Shown here piece after piece: positions 42,375 to 52,412 of a DNA stretch of 64,000 bases (the first letter of the stretch is position 1; each line of letters begins with the position of its first letter). The position numbers and the translations under genes are program-made. The DNA comes from Artemisia argyi (lineage: Eukaryota > Streptophyta > Magnoliopsida > Asterales > Asteraceae). Where the stretch lies: positions 108,632,706 through 108,696,705 of the forward strand of contig CM060697.1 of assembly GCA_030686995.1 (NCBI GenBank). Reading direction: 5' to 3'. The notes under the pieces are model-generated. The model was not told the DNA's origin. It saw nothing but the letters and a program-made list of their open reading frames with translations, and made no database searches.

Positions 42375-45300
42375 ATGGCGGAAAATCGGGTAATATTAAA
42401 AACAATTTTTTTTTTGTCATTATAATTATTGTTTATTTGTTACGTATATGTCTTGTAAATATATATTTATTATGTCTTTTGGTTATTTTAGGATTATCCT
42501 GCGCAAGTTACATGTAGGAGTAGGTTGTCTTTAATTGGGGACATTAGAAAATTGATATTGAACACCCCTAAGGAAAAAATGTTTAGAGAAATATGTTTTG
42601 GTTGGATGTTAGACATTCTGGATATGCAAGAGAGTGGGGTGTTAATACACTATTTTTTATGCCACCAAGTTGCTTGCCAAGAGGGAGACACAAACACAGT
42701 TCCATTAAGATATCGTGTACGTACTCTTGATCGTTTAGGTGAGGTTGAAATTCAGTTTGAGAGGGAGAAATTTTGTCTAGTTACGGGTTTAAGGTTTGGG
42801 ACTGATTTTAGTGAGTCGTATATAGATGGACCTAACTTCTTTAGCAGACGAGTGTTCCCTTCTTCTACCGATTCCCATAATATACACGTTGGTACGTTGT
42901 TAAAAATGCTAAAAAACAAAGCTGACTTTAATAAGTTGAGCGACATAGATGGGGTTCGACTTTGTTTGTTAGGTGTTTTGATGTTGGTGTTGAAAGGTAC
43001 TGAGCATGGGAATATAGTGGACGGATTTTTGCTTAGGCTAGTCGAGAATTTAGATAATTGGAATGTGTTTCCGTGGGGGTCGTATGTATGGCCAACTTTG
43101 TACAATCATCTCCGGGATGGAGCATTTCAGCGTAGGGATAAGCACTTTTCCGATGAGAGGGACCCTACTAAACCTCCTAAGTACACGTTGAATGGATTTG
43201 TATGGACTTTTAAGGTATGTCATTAATCTATTTATACAGTTCATGTATACGTATACTTGTGGTCATTTTAACGAACTTACTTTTTTTTATTTTTTATTTT
43301 TTTAGATTTGGATATTGGAGATGTTCCCGAGAGGTGCTAGCCATTATTTTTTCCGCCATCATCGAGTGTTGCATCCCCGGTCCCTTGCATGGAGTTTTAA
43401 CAAATTGGTCGTTAGAGAACGTATTGACAAGTTTTTGGACGACCAATTGAGGGTGAGTTTGAGATATCCAATTTTTTTTAACTATTATGAATTTAATATT
43501 GTTTAAGTTTTTTTTAATATCATATGTATTTTCCATGTTTTATTAAAGGTAAGACCACCGTTGCCTAGGCTTACACCGGATGAGTACGAGGAATTGACCA
43601 AGTGGTGGCGTGACAGTAGAGCGTATTTCGAAGGGGATCCGGTCGCACCTCCGGTGATACAGCCACAAGCATACCATTCCATGGATGATGACATACATCT
43701 GGCTGTTTTACATAAGTTTAAATCGTATGATGCGATGTTGAAAGAATATGAACTGAAGATAAAAGAGATTGAACTGAAGGTCAATAGGTTTTCATCAATT
43801 TATTTTGAGTTTATGTATAAATATCATTGAAAGCTTGTTAATTGTTTCATTAACATTTTTATTGCAGCAAAACCAACTTCGCAATAAACAACGAGTACAT
43901 AGAGAATCAAGCTTTGTCGCTGATGAAAATGTTGGTTTTAGTGACTATAGTGTGATTCAAAACACACAGGTACTTTTTTTTTCTTGTGTTTTTATGTTTA
44001 ATAATTTTTAATGACGAAATGGTTATATACTAACATTACGTTATAATTTAATATCTAGGGATTCCCCCAATCCCACCGTCCATTTAGTGGGCCACCAGAT
44101 GACTCTTTCTTTTATGGACTTCTTATTCCTACACCGCCCATTGTGTCTAAGTATCCATCCCCGTTTCCATCAACCGGGCATACTGCTAACCGTACACCAA
44201 TGGGGTTCGCCTCGTTTGCCACTCCTATTGATCACCAGGCTGGTCCATCTTCCCGCCCTAACGATGCTGCTGACATCCAGGTAACCTATTATATTTCGAT
44301 TATTATTTTTAAATTTTGTCATTATTTGTAATTGATTACTGATTGTTTTTAAAAAAATTATATTTGGTTAATCTTTTTTAAGGATCCGATTGACCGACCA
44401 AGGAGGGATTGTCGTCCAGGTAAATATCAGCAATTTCCCTGGACCCAACAGGGACCCACTACAATCCTCCCTAAGAAACGTGGAGCTAAGGCTAAACTAA
44501 AAAAGAGTACGGCGAACATTCCACGATTTAACCTAGAAGAATTACCGGTTGATGATGATGATGTTATGCTTATTGGTACATCTGCTAGCTCACCTTTGAT
44601 AGTTCATAATGTTGATCCTACAAAGGTACTACTAAAAATGTTTTTAATTTATTAACATTTACTTTATATAATTAACGAACTTGTAACGATATTGTATCTT
44701 TTTTTTAGGTAAGGCGCAATAACTATGAAAGTTTTGAGGAATTCCTCTTGGACCCATATGGGATATACCTTGACTGCCATCCAAAGGGTTGGGTGATAGA
44801 TCCTACTTTCTTTCAACATCTACTTCCGGATTTATACAGGATGGGTAATGATCCGGGTCCAGCGGATAAACGTGGTTGGTTGTCTGACGATGTAAGTGTA
44901 TTCTTTTAAATTGTTTGAGGTTTAGATTATTTACGTTTCAAGAACATTAACTGATTTAGTTTAATCTTTTGAATCAACATATGAATTGTTGGATAGAGCT
45001 ATTAATGAGAAAATGGGAAGACAACCAACTATGGACAGTGGCTAGATCATGGATGGCATCTGTTTCCCCGACCGAGAATGGTAACGTGTCCATGCTTTCA
45101 GTAAATCCGTCGCTTAGGGGAACATTTGATGGTAGCACACGTCCGTACCCGTCATGGGATGTAGTACGTTGGGTAAGTAAAGATCTTTCAATGTATATTT
45201 GTTTTGTATAAATTACTCTTTACTAGACTATGTAATTGTGTATACATAAATAAACTTTATATGTAGGTGTTGATGCCGATGAACCCGACAGGGAATCACT

Positions 45301-45702
45301 GGGTGACAACAATTATAGATTCACATGATTCCAAGTTATTGGTTCTCGACTCTATTCATCGCATGGACCGTTGTGATCAAATAAGAAATTTTGTATTGGA
45401 TTGGACCGAAGTTGTGAACACGTGTTTAGAAGAGCTAGGACATTTCAGCAGGACACGATGTGGACACTACAATTTCGAATTCCATTACAACGACGTACCA
45501 TATCCTATCCCACAACAAGGAAATTCAAGCGATTGTGGGGGTAATCACATGTTGGCTAATGCATGAGTTTGTTACGCGTAGATGGCCACCACGCTTTGAT
45601 ATGTATAATGTTGTACCCTTTTTCTCCGATATTAGATGTTGCCTTGGTAGGATGTTTTATCAAAGTAGGTGTGAGGAAACTAGTTTATGTAGATATGATT
45701 AG
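42375..45702 (+). pseudogene. DUF1985 / Ulp1-like (C48) cysteine protease gene of MULE1, frameshifted at the catalytic Cys
   Basis: Ten exons by splice sites and frame: 42375-42389, 42492-43214, 43306-43452, 43549-43779, 43868-43969, 44059-44280, 44383-44625, 44709-44891, 44960-45172 and 45267 onward, all phase 0, about 693 codons before the last exon. Exon 2 encodes a DUF1985 domain (RLSLIGDIRK to KFCLVTGLRFG). The middle is proline-rich and basic linker. The last three exons form a SUMO/Ulp1-type peptidase: His in GNHWVT, Asp in VLDSIHRM, Gln in PQQGNSSDCG, then the Cys. Directly after DCG the frame breaks in a five-G run: the current frame ends at 45566, while the conserved continuation lies in the next frame to 45702. 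In Kaonashi-type MULEs such proteins are thought to deSUMOylate host factors; that role is inferred. It is probably a recently damaged gene. Confidence 0.83.
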
Positions 45703-45941
45703 TTAAGATGTTGTTAGTTGTACGGTTTAACAGTATGTAATGGTATATGTTGAAGTATTTTTTTTGTTAACTTTTTTTTGATTTATTTTTCAACCATTTA
45801 TTCAAGTATTATTCGACTACATAAAGAGACAATACAATAACCGTACATAGACACGAAACAATTAAACCAGACGACGCTGTGTTTCATAAAAACTACATAG
45901 ATAATATTAAACATAAACAAAGGGTATGAATATGTAAATAT

Positions 45942-46597
45942 TCATCCACTAAAAACGGTATTCTTGTCGATAACTTCAATCAAGTTCCTTTTTGTGATGT
46001 TAAGAGCAGGCGGTGATGATTTCGCGGTAAAGACCGAAACATTACGAAGTACCAAAACAGCTCCGACTTTGAGGTATTTTTTGTAATCCAGCTCTTTTGC
46101 AAGGACTTTGTGATGAATTGTACCAGCCATAGTCCCTGTTGGATCTTTTAGTGTACAGTTGAGGTCACCCAGTATGTTAGGAGTACAAGACTTGATAACA
46201 GCTACAACAAGTTCAAGTTTCCCTTTTACGCAATGCTTCTTTATATCCCCAAAACAGCCAGTTACGATGACACCTTGAGAATTAAACACCTTATGAATTG
46301 CGCTCAACCATGGCCCACTAGTAAAATGTTCATCCTCAGTGACATCCTCTTTTACTTTCGCTATATAATCTTGTGTTGGCACAACACAATATTCGGGCCA
46401 CCCTCTCTGATGTCTGCATTTTTGCGAAGAATGGCTTTTTGAAGAATACCGGCCGGACCAGGTATTATCCAATCCTGGTCGCTCATAGATGTTGAAGAAC
46501 CCGCAACATTATGTGTTGGGGCGTATGTTGCGTAATTTTTTTGTTTGGGTGGAACGAATTTGGAATTTGTGTATCCGGTTTTCTTTTGTTGAGACAT
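45942..46597 (-). pseudogene. HROB-like OB-fold protein, frameshifted
   Basis: Starts MSQQKKTGYTNSKFVPPK and contains the family's IPGPAGILQKA segment. The OB-fold block follows: DYIAKVKEDVTEDEHF, VTGCFGDIKKHC, VVAVIKSCTPNILGDL, LKDPTGTMAGTIHHKV and VLVLRNVSVFTAKS, to a stop at 45942. This is the homologous-recombination OB-fold (HROB/MCM8IP) type domain, a ssDNA-binding partner of the MCM8-MCM9 helicase in animals. Short proteins of this kind recur in Asteraceae mobile elements. The first 70 codons and the OB-fold are in different frames, switching near 46385-46400 (net -1), so the copy is damaged. It converges with the Ulp1 gene and has its own TATA box and upstream repeats. Whether it binds DNA is inference. 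Confidence 0.78.
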
Positions 46598-46662
46598 TGT
46601 GTGAATTTTTATCTTTTTTTTAGAGAGTAGAAATGTGAATAAAGAAATGGAACTACACACTA

Positions 46663-46671
46663 GTATTTATA
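46663..46671 (-). promoter_or_regulatory. TATA box of the HROB-like ORF
   Basis: The minus strand reads TATAAATAC, 66 bp before the ATG at 46597, with the same core as the box at 51275-51283. Confidence 0.55.
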
Positions 46672-46689
46672 GGAGAAATTTAATGGAGA

Positions 46690-46812
46690 TGTCTAATATA
46701 TGTCATGCAATTGTCAAATCAATGTCATATCATTGTCATATTTCGCGTAATAAATTACACGTACCCGTATGTGTCATGCACTTGTCAAATCAATGTCATA
46801 TCATACTTCCAA
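46690..46812. repeat. TGTCAT-type promoter repeats upstream of the HROB-like ORF
   Basis: Two ~70-bp units share CATGCA(A/C)TTGTCAAATCAA then TGTCATATCA. A TTTCGCGTAATAAATTACACG stretch between them has an inverted relative in the repeats at 49784-49965. Confidence 0.65.
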
Positions 46813-46967
46813 TAACTAGTAACAACGATGACAAATTTATTTTTGGACACATACATAAAAACGTAGTACATTAGACATAAAGAAGTAACGTTACAAGTCA
46901 TGAACTAAACAACGAGTACATTTGTAGAAACGTTGAAGACATACATTGCCAAGGTTAAAGACCCAAA

Positions 46968-47180
46968 TTATAGCATATAGCTATTATTTGGTTGATCAAG
47001 CATAATTAGTGATTCTTTGTATGGGCCAATGAAGAATGAACCACCATTTGCTTCAATACCCATGTTTTGAAACAATTGGGATGTACGCTCATACACCTGT
47101 ATTTGCTTCGTTACCATTTGGTTGGTCTTAGATTCAACAATTTGTTCTGCATCTTTGGTAAATCCAACTAATTTCGCCAT
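46968..47180 (-). CDS. Orphan 70-residue ORF of MULE1
   Basis: Starts at the ATG of MAKLVGFTKDAEQIVESK; the frame is open further upstream but without an ATG. The N-terminal half (to about residue 40) looks like an amphipathic, possibly coiled helix, and the C-terminus is hydrophobic/polar (FFIGPYKESLIMLDQ). I do not recognise a family. It lies divergent to the PB1-like ORF at 47431 with a ~250-bp shared upstream region. Confidence 0.4.
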   Translation of the reverse strand: MAKLVGFTKDAEQIVESKTNQMVTKQIQVYERTSQLFQNMGIEANGGSFFIGPYKESLIMLDQPNNSYML

Positions 47181-47353
47181 ATTCTCAATTGAAAATGGGA
47201 TGGTGAATAGCACTGTACACGATGATACAATACCACGTCAGTTCCACTATTAATTTTTCACTGTTGACATGATAGCACAAACAGTGTCCTTGGTGAAATT
47301 ATTAAATACGAGTTTCAAGGTGGTTTAATTGCTTGCGCAAATCCATTTGGTTC

Positions 47354-47360
47354 TATATAA
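47354..47360 (+). promoter_or_regulatory. TATA box of the 136-residue PB1-like ORF
   Basis: TATATAA lies 77 bp before the ATG at 47431, in the divergent spacer. Confidence 0.55.
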
Positions 47361-47430
47361 GCCACATTGTCACACTTGAAGTTAAATAAAACATTTCATC
47401 TCTTTTTCAAATATTAGTAAACTTGAATAC

Positions 47431-47841
47431 ATGACATTCAAAGTTCTACTTCATCACTACGGGAGGTTCACTTCCCCTCCAGGAAGAAAGTTTGAAGGTG
47501 GTTTAATTGCTTGCGTAGATCCGGTCGAGTTTGAAACTTTCTCGGCCGATCAATTGAAACAAATTTTAACAAATTGTTTAGGTTACGATGAAAACTCCCC
47601 AACCTTTTTTTATATACAAAAACCAAGTTGTAGTCTTGATTCAGGGCTAGTACCATTGGCTGCTGCAATTGAAGACCGAGAAAATCAGTTATCGTACATA
47701 GAACTTCAACAAAACAAAATGCATGTGTATGTTTCAAGAGTTGAGTTACTCGAACTCGTAGTGGCAAACTCATGCAACGTTAAGCACACCAAGAAGAGTA
47801 CACAAGATAAACCTTCATGTTCAAAAAAGTTATTTGACTAA
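47431..47841 (+). CDS. PB1-like domain protein of MULE1
   Basis: 136 residues: FKVLLHHYGRFTSPPGRKF and GGLIACVDPVEFETFSADQL, then LGYDENSPTFFYIQKP. This is the PB1-like (ubiquitin-fold) module usually found at the N-terminus of plant MULE transposases, ahead of the catalytic domain. Here it stands alone and intact with its own TATA box, ending in a basic, Ser/Lys-rich tail (KHTKKSTQDKPSCSKK). The DDE transposase part is absent. A ~20-nt phrase from its coding region (GGTGGTTTAATTGCTTGCG) is also found 180 bp upstream at about 47319, a small local duplication. Its function is unknown. Interaction with other PB1-like modules of the element is a hypothesis. Confidence 0.7.
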   Translation: MTFKVLLHHYGRFTSPPGRKFEGGLIACVDPVEFETFSADQLKQILTNCLGYDENSPTFFYIQKPSCSLDSGLVPLAAAIEDRENQLSYIELQQNKMHVYVSRVELLELVVANSCNVKHTKKSTQDKPSCSKKLFD

Positions 47842-48073
47842 TTTGTAGTTATGGGTGTTCTGTTGCCTTTATTGTCGTGTTATGTTTTTCATTGTCCATC
47901 GTCCAAGTCACAATCAGACTAAATTGTAATTCTAGGTATGTTCTAATAGTAATGTCCTATTATGCTTTCGAATTTCTATTATCCAATTCTCGATGATATC
48001 ATTTTCTGTTGCCTTTATTGTGGTATCTACACTTCTGAAAAAGAAATGACTACTCACCTTTTGTGGTATCTAA

Positions 48074-48075
<2 letters not shown>

Positions 48076-48132
<57 letters not shown>
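48076..48132 (+). repeat. TA microsatellite (~57 bp) in MULE1
   Basis: Third TA tract of the element, just upstream of the tandem PB1-like ORF at 48190. Confidence 0.9.
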
Positions 48133-48133
<1 letters not shown>

Positions 48134-48189
48134 TTGGGGTATATGGTTTCAAGTTATCAATACCAATCGTGTCTTCTTTCATTCACCAA

Positions 48190-49232
48190 ATGTCAACATT
48201 TAATAACCACACATTCGAATTCACTATCAACTACAACGGAAAATTTATACTTAACCCACTAACATATGAAGGTGGTTCACACATGAATATTGTTGTTCCA
48301 CAGTTTGATTTTCAAGATATGGTTACATATCTGAAGAGAAAATTACCATCAATGGTCCAAAATCTATATTACGTGTTGCCACAAAACAACACATTAAATG
48401 GTATGAAAGCAATTAAAAGCGATTATGATATTGATGTTATGTATGACTTCGCAAAAGTTGCAGGAAAGATCCAAATTTTTGTTTCCGACAATCGCGAAGA
48501 TCTAACCACAACATTGATTCCAGATGATGGTTGTTTGGAAGAATCATTTGCATGTGTAATTTCAGAAGAAACAAAATTAAAACATGAAGAGCGTGTCCGG
48601 TATCTACATCAAATGGTAGCGAAAAAAAACAAACGTGAAGAGCGTGTCTGGTTTAACATTGAACGAAAGAAAAAAAAAACCTACGGCGCCGTATTCCCAA
48701 ACCATCTTCAATTTTATTGTTCACAATAATGGTCAACTGGTTTGCAATGAAGGAAATCTGGAGTATGTAAACAGTTGGAAGATGAACATCAATATTCCAA
48801 GAATGAAGCTAGATGAGCTGAAACAATACTTGTCTAACATTGTCAATACGAAGATTCATGCTCTTTATTATGAAGTGCCGCACGCACACTGGGTATTCAA
48901 TCACTGTCAAGCTAAGAAATAACTATGATATGCATGTGATGTTTGATATTTCAGCATCACAAAGCGGCCAGTTGGAAGTTTACATTGACCATTGCGGTGT
49001 CAGTTTTATTATTGAAAAGTATGTATGCCCAAATGCTACTTTGGCAAAAATGATGGATCATGTGATAACAGACTACACAAGTGAAAACGAAGACGGAAAT
49101 AAAATCATAGGACAATCGGATTACACTTTAGATCAAATGGTTGAATGGGCGGAACAAGAACACTTTGAGAATGAGGAAGCTAAAGTAGATGAACGTCACA
49201 AAGCCCTATGGAAGAATCGTTTCAATTATTAA
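48190..49232 (+). pseudogene. Tandem duplicated PB1-like modules with two frame breaks
   Basis: The first module, from ATG 48190 (MSTFNNHTFEFTINYNGKF), runs to about 48660 and includes FDFQDMVTYLKRKLPSMVQN and SDYDIDVMYDFAKVAGKIQI. The second, about 48690-49232, repeats the pattern (FNFIVHNNGQLV, LDELKQYLSNIVN, NNYDMHVMFDISASQSGQLE, ending WKNRFNY). The frame changes in an A-run near 48667-48678 and again near 48895-48915. The two halves align segment by segment, so a single ORF encoding two PB1-like domains was duplicated internally and then broken. The acidic tail of the second module ends in a run of charged residues. Confidence 0.65.
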
Positions 49233-49414
49233 GAATATCAATCAATAAGTGTGTTGTATGCTTTAAGAATGTCATCTTTATATGATTTTTGTTATCAGTG
49301 TTTCAATAAACATTAACATAAGTATCCAAATTAAAAATTTATTCAAATAAGAGTACAAACGTTCATTAATAAATTACAAACCATTTAACATAAAACTAGA
49401 TAAGCGCAATCGTC

Positions 49415-49696
49415 TTATTTGTTGGGTTGAACAACATACAATTGTGCCACCCCAGCAGTAGCAGCACAAGCACATTCAACAAAAAACATTACCTCATCAT
49501 CCTCAGTAATGTCAATACGATAGTTAAACGAAGCCAACTTACAGGACAAATTAATCGGAATATTTGGATCTAAATTGAATTTCTTCAACGCCAACCCAAC
49601 TAACCCTGAGTACGTCAAATCATTATACATAATGACACCTCGATGCTGATCATCATAATGTAACACACATTTAAACTTCTTAATGTTAGAATCCAT
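49415..49696 (-). CDS. Ubiquitin/PB1-like small protein (MULE transposase N-terminus-like)
   Basis: 93 residues from MDSNIKKFKCVLHYDDQHR to the stop, intact. The pattern RGVIMYNDLTYSGLVGLALKKF followed by NIPINLSCKLASF and ITEDDEVMFFVECA is that of the N-terminal beta-grasp module of many plant MULE transposases. Here it ends right after the module, with no DDE domain following. The TATA box is ~53 bp upstream, and beyond it lies a 68-bp-unit repeat array shared with the divergent ORF at 50122. It may be a stand-alone regulator or a relic; the sequence does not decide. Confidence 0.62.
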   Translation of the reverse strand: MDSNIKKFKCVLHYDDQHRGVIMYNDLTYSGLVGLALKKFNLDPNIPINLSCKLASFNYRIDITEDDEVMFFVECACAATAGVAQLYVVQPNK

Positions 49697-49748
49697 GGAT
49701 ATTGTAAAGAGAAGTAGCAAATTTGTGTATATATCAAATCATAGCTAG

Positions 49749-49756
49749 CTTATAAA
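49749..49756 (-). promoter_or_regulatory. TATA box of the 93-residue ORF
   Basis: TTATAAGC on the minus strand, ~53 bp before the ATG at 49696. Confidence 0.5.
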
Positions 49757-49783
49757 GCAATTGAGGCCAGACAATTTTTTAAA

Positions 49784-49965
49784 GGTTCTGACAATGAAAT
49801 GACAACTCAATGACAATGTCGTGTGACCTTAAGATTTTACACTAAATATGACACTTTGAAATGACAAGTCACTGACAATGTCGTGTACGCTTAAAATTTT
49901 ACACGAAATATGACACTCTGAAATGACAACTCCCTGACAATGTCCTGTACGATTAAAATAACTGA
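49784..49965. repeat. Tandem repeat, ~68-bp unit, in a divergent promoter of MULE1
   Basis: About 2.7 copies of GAAATGACAA(C/G)TC, then TGACAATGTCGTGTACG, then AAATTTTACACGAAATATGA. It lies between the ORFs at 49696 (-) and 50122 (+). Confidence 0.85.
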
Positions 49966-50055
49966 TTTTACTATACAATGACACATATAAACTTTGTGAG
50001 TAAGATTTTGCATTTGCTTCCAAAGTATTTTTCAGGTATTTCGCATTGAGACGAC

Positions 50056-50061
50056 TATAAA
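50056..50061 (+). promoter_or_regulatory. TATA box of the broken ORF at 50122
   Basis: TATAAA in CGACTATAAAGC, 58-66 bp before the first ATGs. Confidence 0.5.
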
Positions 50062-50121
50062 GCAAACACAAACATTCCACACATAAACCAAACAGGTTTC
50101 TCTAAAAATTAAAATGAAACA

Positions 50122-50478
50122 ATGTCACACAACAATTCACCAGGTAACAAGGGGGATGATAAAAATCACGTGGTGCATCAGCAAAACTTGCTGGGGCAGC
50201 AAAATAATGTTGTAGAGCTGCAGCATAACCTGGTTCAGCAACAACATAACTTTGTGGACTAGCAGTAGGAAAACATGTCGGAGGAGCAGCGAAAAAGATT
50301 TTTGGACAGCTTGGTGGAGGAGCGAGTCCACAAGCCTATAGAGCCGCAGGAATTGTTGAATTTCGTAAGTAGGATTTGGGCTCTTAAAATTTACTATGAA
50401 CAATTGAAAGAAACGAATCATGAGACGAAAAGGGATGCAAGCAGGGAAGATTGCTCTAGTTCAAGCCAGTTGGGGTGA
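50122..50478 (+). pseudogene. Gln-rich orphan ORF of MULE1 with two in-frame stops
   Basis: The frame starts MSHNNSPGNKGDDKNH, with a Gln/Asn/His-rich segment (QQNLLGQQNNVVELQHNLVQ). It meets two TAG codons near 50260-50268, then continues in the same frame as MSEEQRKRFLDSLVEERV to SSSSQLG (67 residues). Without the two stops it would be a single ~119-residue protein. No family is recognised. Confidence 0.45.
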
Positions 50479-50767
50479 AAGTTTAATGATTATGGTGTTT
50501 GTAATACTTTAGTATGTTGTAACCTGGTTTTTATCTGATGTATGGTATGGTAGCTACTTTTTACTCCTTGATTGTAACAATACCTTCTTTAATTTTACCA
50601 GTTCCTTCTTTATGTAATGTGTCATTGTAGTCAATGCAAGTATGTTAACCATAAGATTTATATTACTTGAAACAATGAGTACAACAATAACTTAAGGATA
50701 CGATAACTAAGAAACAGAAATTCAAACAACTAAAAAATGATACGATAAATAAACATAAAACTATGAT

Positions 50768-51271
50768 TCAATAAAACGAATCATCCGACACATAGCCCTC
50801 GTGACTCGAATAGGAGGCACTTGAATCGTCCTCACTCGATGACACAGGTGGAAATCCCTGAGCCCATCGCCATTCAGCTCGTCTGTTCTTCCGATCCTGT
50901 TTCCCTTTGAGGTACGCCTCACGCTCCCTTTCCTGACGGGCTTGCTCAGCTTCATACTCCAAAACCACTTCCATATCCAGTTGATACTGTTCTTCCTCAG
51001 TCAACTGACGAATGATGGGTTGGTTTTCAGGTGGAAAGTTTGGTGGTTGATTGTTTGCTGGAGGATTATTTGGTGGCGGATTGTTTTCTTGTGGAATCAT
51101 TACTTCTGGTGGAGTGGCAGGTCGTGGGTTGTCATGCACTTGGAAGAACGGAAAAAGATCTTTTGGAGTGCCAGGTGGTGTGTTAAACGATTCATTTTCA
51201 GGTGATGCATTGTGTTTGAAGAAGAAAACTGAATTATTAGATAGTTTTTGTGTGTGTTCAACATCCAACAA
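50768..51271 (-). CDS. Proline-rich disordered orphan ORF of MULE1
   Basis: Open for 167 codons. A Pro/Asn-rich stretch (ENNPPPNNPPANNQPPNF) is followed by a charged helix (LTEEEQYQLDMEVVLEYEAE, EREREAYLKGKQDRKNRRAEW) and an acidic Ser-rich tail (SSSEDDSSASYSSHEGY). A strong TATA box lies at 51275-51283, so the first in-frame ATG at 51271 would fall upstream of the expected transcription start. Either translation begins at the internal Met58 or the 5' end is frameshifted. No known domain. Confidence 0.42.
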   Translation of the reverse strand: MLDVEHTQKLSNNSVFFFKHNASPENESFNTPPGTPKDLFPFFQVHDNPRPATPPEVMIPQENNPPPNNPPANNQPPNFPPENQPIIRQLTEEEQYQLDMEVVLEYEAEQARQEREREAYLKGKQDRKNRRAEWRWAQGFPPVSSSEDDSSASYSSHEGYVSDDSFY

Positions 51272-51274
51272 TAG

Positions 51275-51283
51275 GTATTTATA
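51275..51283 (-). promoter_or_regulatory. TATA box of the proline-rich ORF
   Basis: CTATAAATACC on the minus strand, matching the HROB-like ORF's box in its 9-bp core. Confidence 0.5.
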
Positions 51284-51439
51284 GACCCACTACTCTAATA
51301 ACCCAAAAAAAAAAAAAAAAAAAAAAAAACCCTAATAATAATTTGGTCTTATCTACCCAAAAGAACCCTACTATTACAAAACTTACCTACCAAAAAGAAA
51401 CCCTAATAACTCAAACTTTGTCTGTCATATACTTTGTCA

Positions 51440-51804
<365 letters not shown>

Positions 51805-51954
51805 ATATTTGCGAATGTATAAAAGAGGTGTAGTGTATTGGGCTTTATGACATGTGGGCCATGCATCCTCTTTTCTCTTACCTTTTTTTATCTTTTCCCT
51901 TTTATTTATACTATAAAACAAAAAGAATTATCTCTCTCCTCTTATTATTCATAT

Positions 51955-52141
51955 GGGTAAAATGCAAAAATGGTCCCTAAACTATCACGAAATCGCAATA
52001 AGGGGACCGAGACAAAAAGTCACGCAAAAAAGCCACTAACATTACTTAAATTTGCAAAAAAAAAAAAAAAAAACCACCGAGAGCCATTTTTCGTTAGTTT
52101 CCTCGTTAAGTGCCATGTCATTGAGGGTAGTATCGTCCTTT
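51955..52141 (+). repeat. Left TIR of MULE2
   Basis: Matches 55829-56005 in inverse orientation through GTCATTGAGGGTAGTATCGT. An A-run near 52058 is longer here than on the right. Confidence 0.88.
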
Positions 52142-52412
52142 TATCCCTTTCCCGCCACTAACTTCAATTGCCAGTGTTTTGTTTTACAAATTTAGTCCTT
52201 TAGAACAATAGTTTATGTACGTGGCTCAATTTCTTCCAAGGAGAACATTAATTTCACAAGTAAATATCTTGAGAATGGTTAAGCTTTGGCAAAATCGTGC
52301 ACGCAGTACCCCGATACCTGATTTAGGAATCCTTTATAGTAAGAATATTTTTTTTCCATTTTAATGTTTTCCATTTAAACTTGTTATTGTTGTTGGAAGT
52401 AATTGATGTTTT

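Noticed and set aside
42043..42375. His/Pro/Thr-rich and Val/Gly/Trp-rich frames next to the Ulp1 gene
   Set aside because: They are all translations of the GGT-type low-complexity tract, with no conserved residues.
42375..45702. DUF1985/Ulp1 gene as an ordinary host gene
   Set aside because: It lies inside a TIR- and TSD-defined Mutator element, and the combination of domains is typical of transposon-borne proteases.
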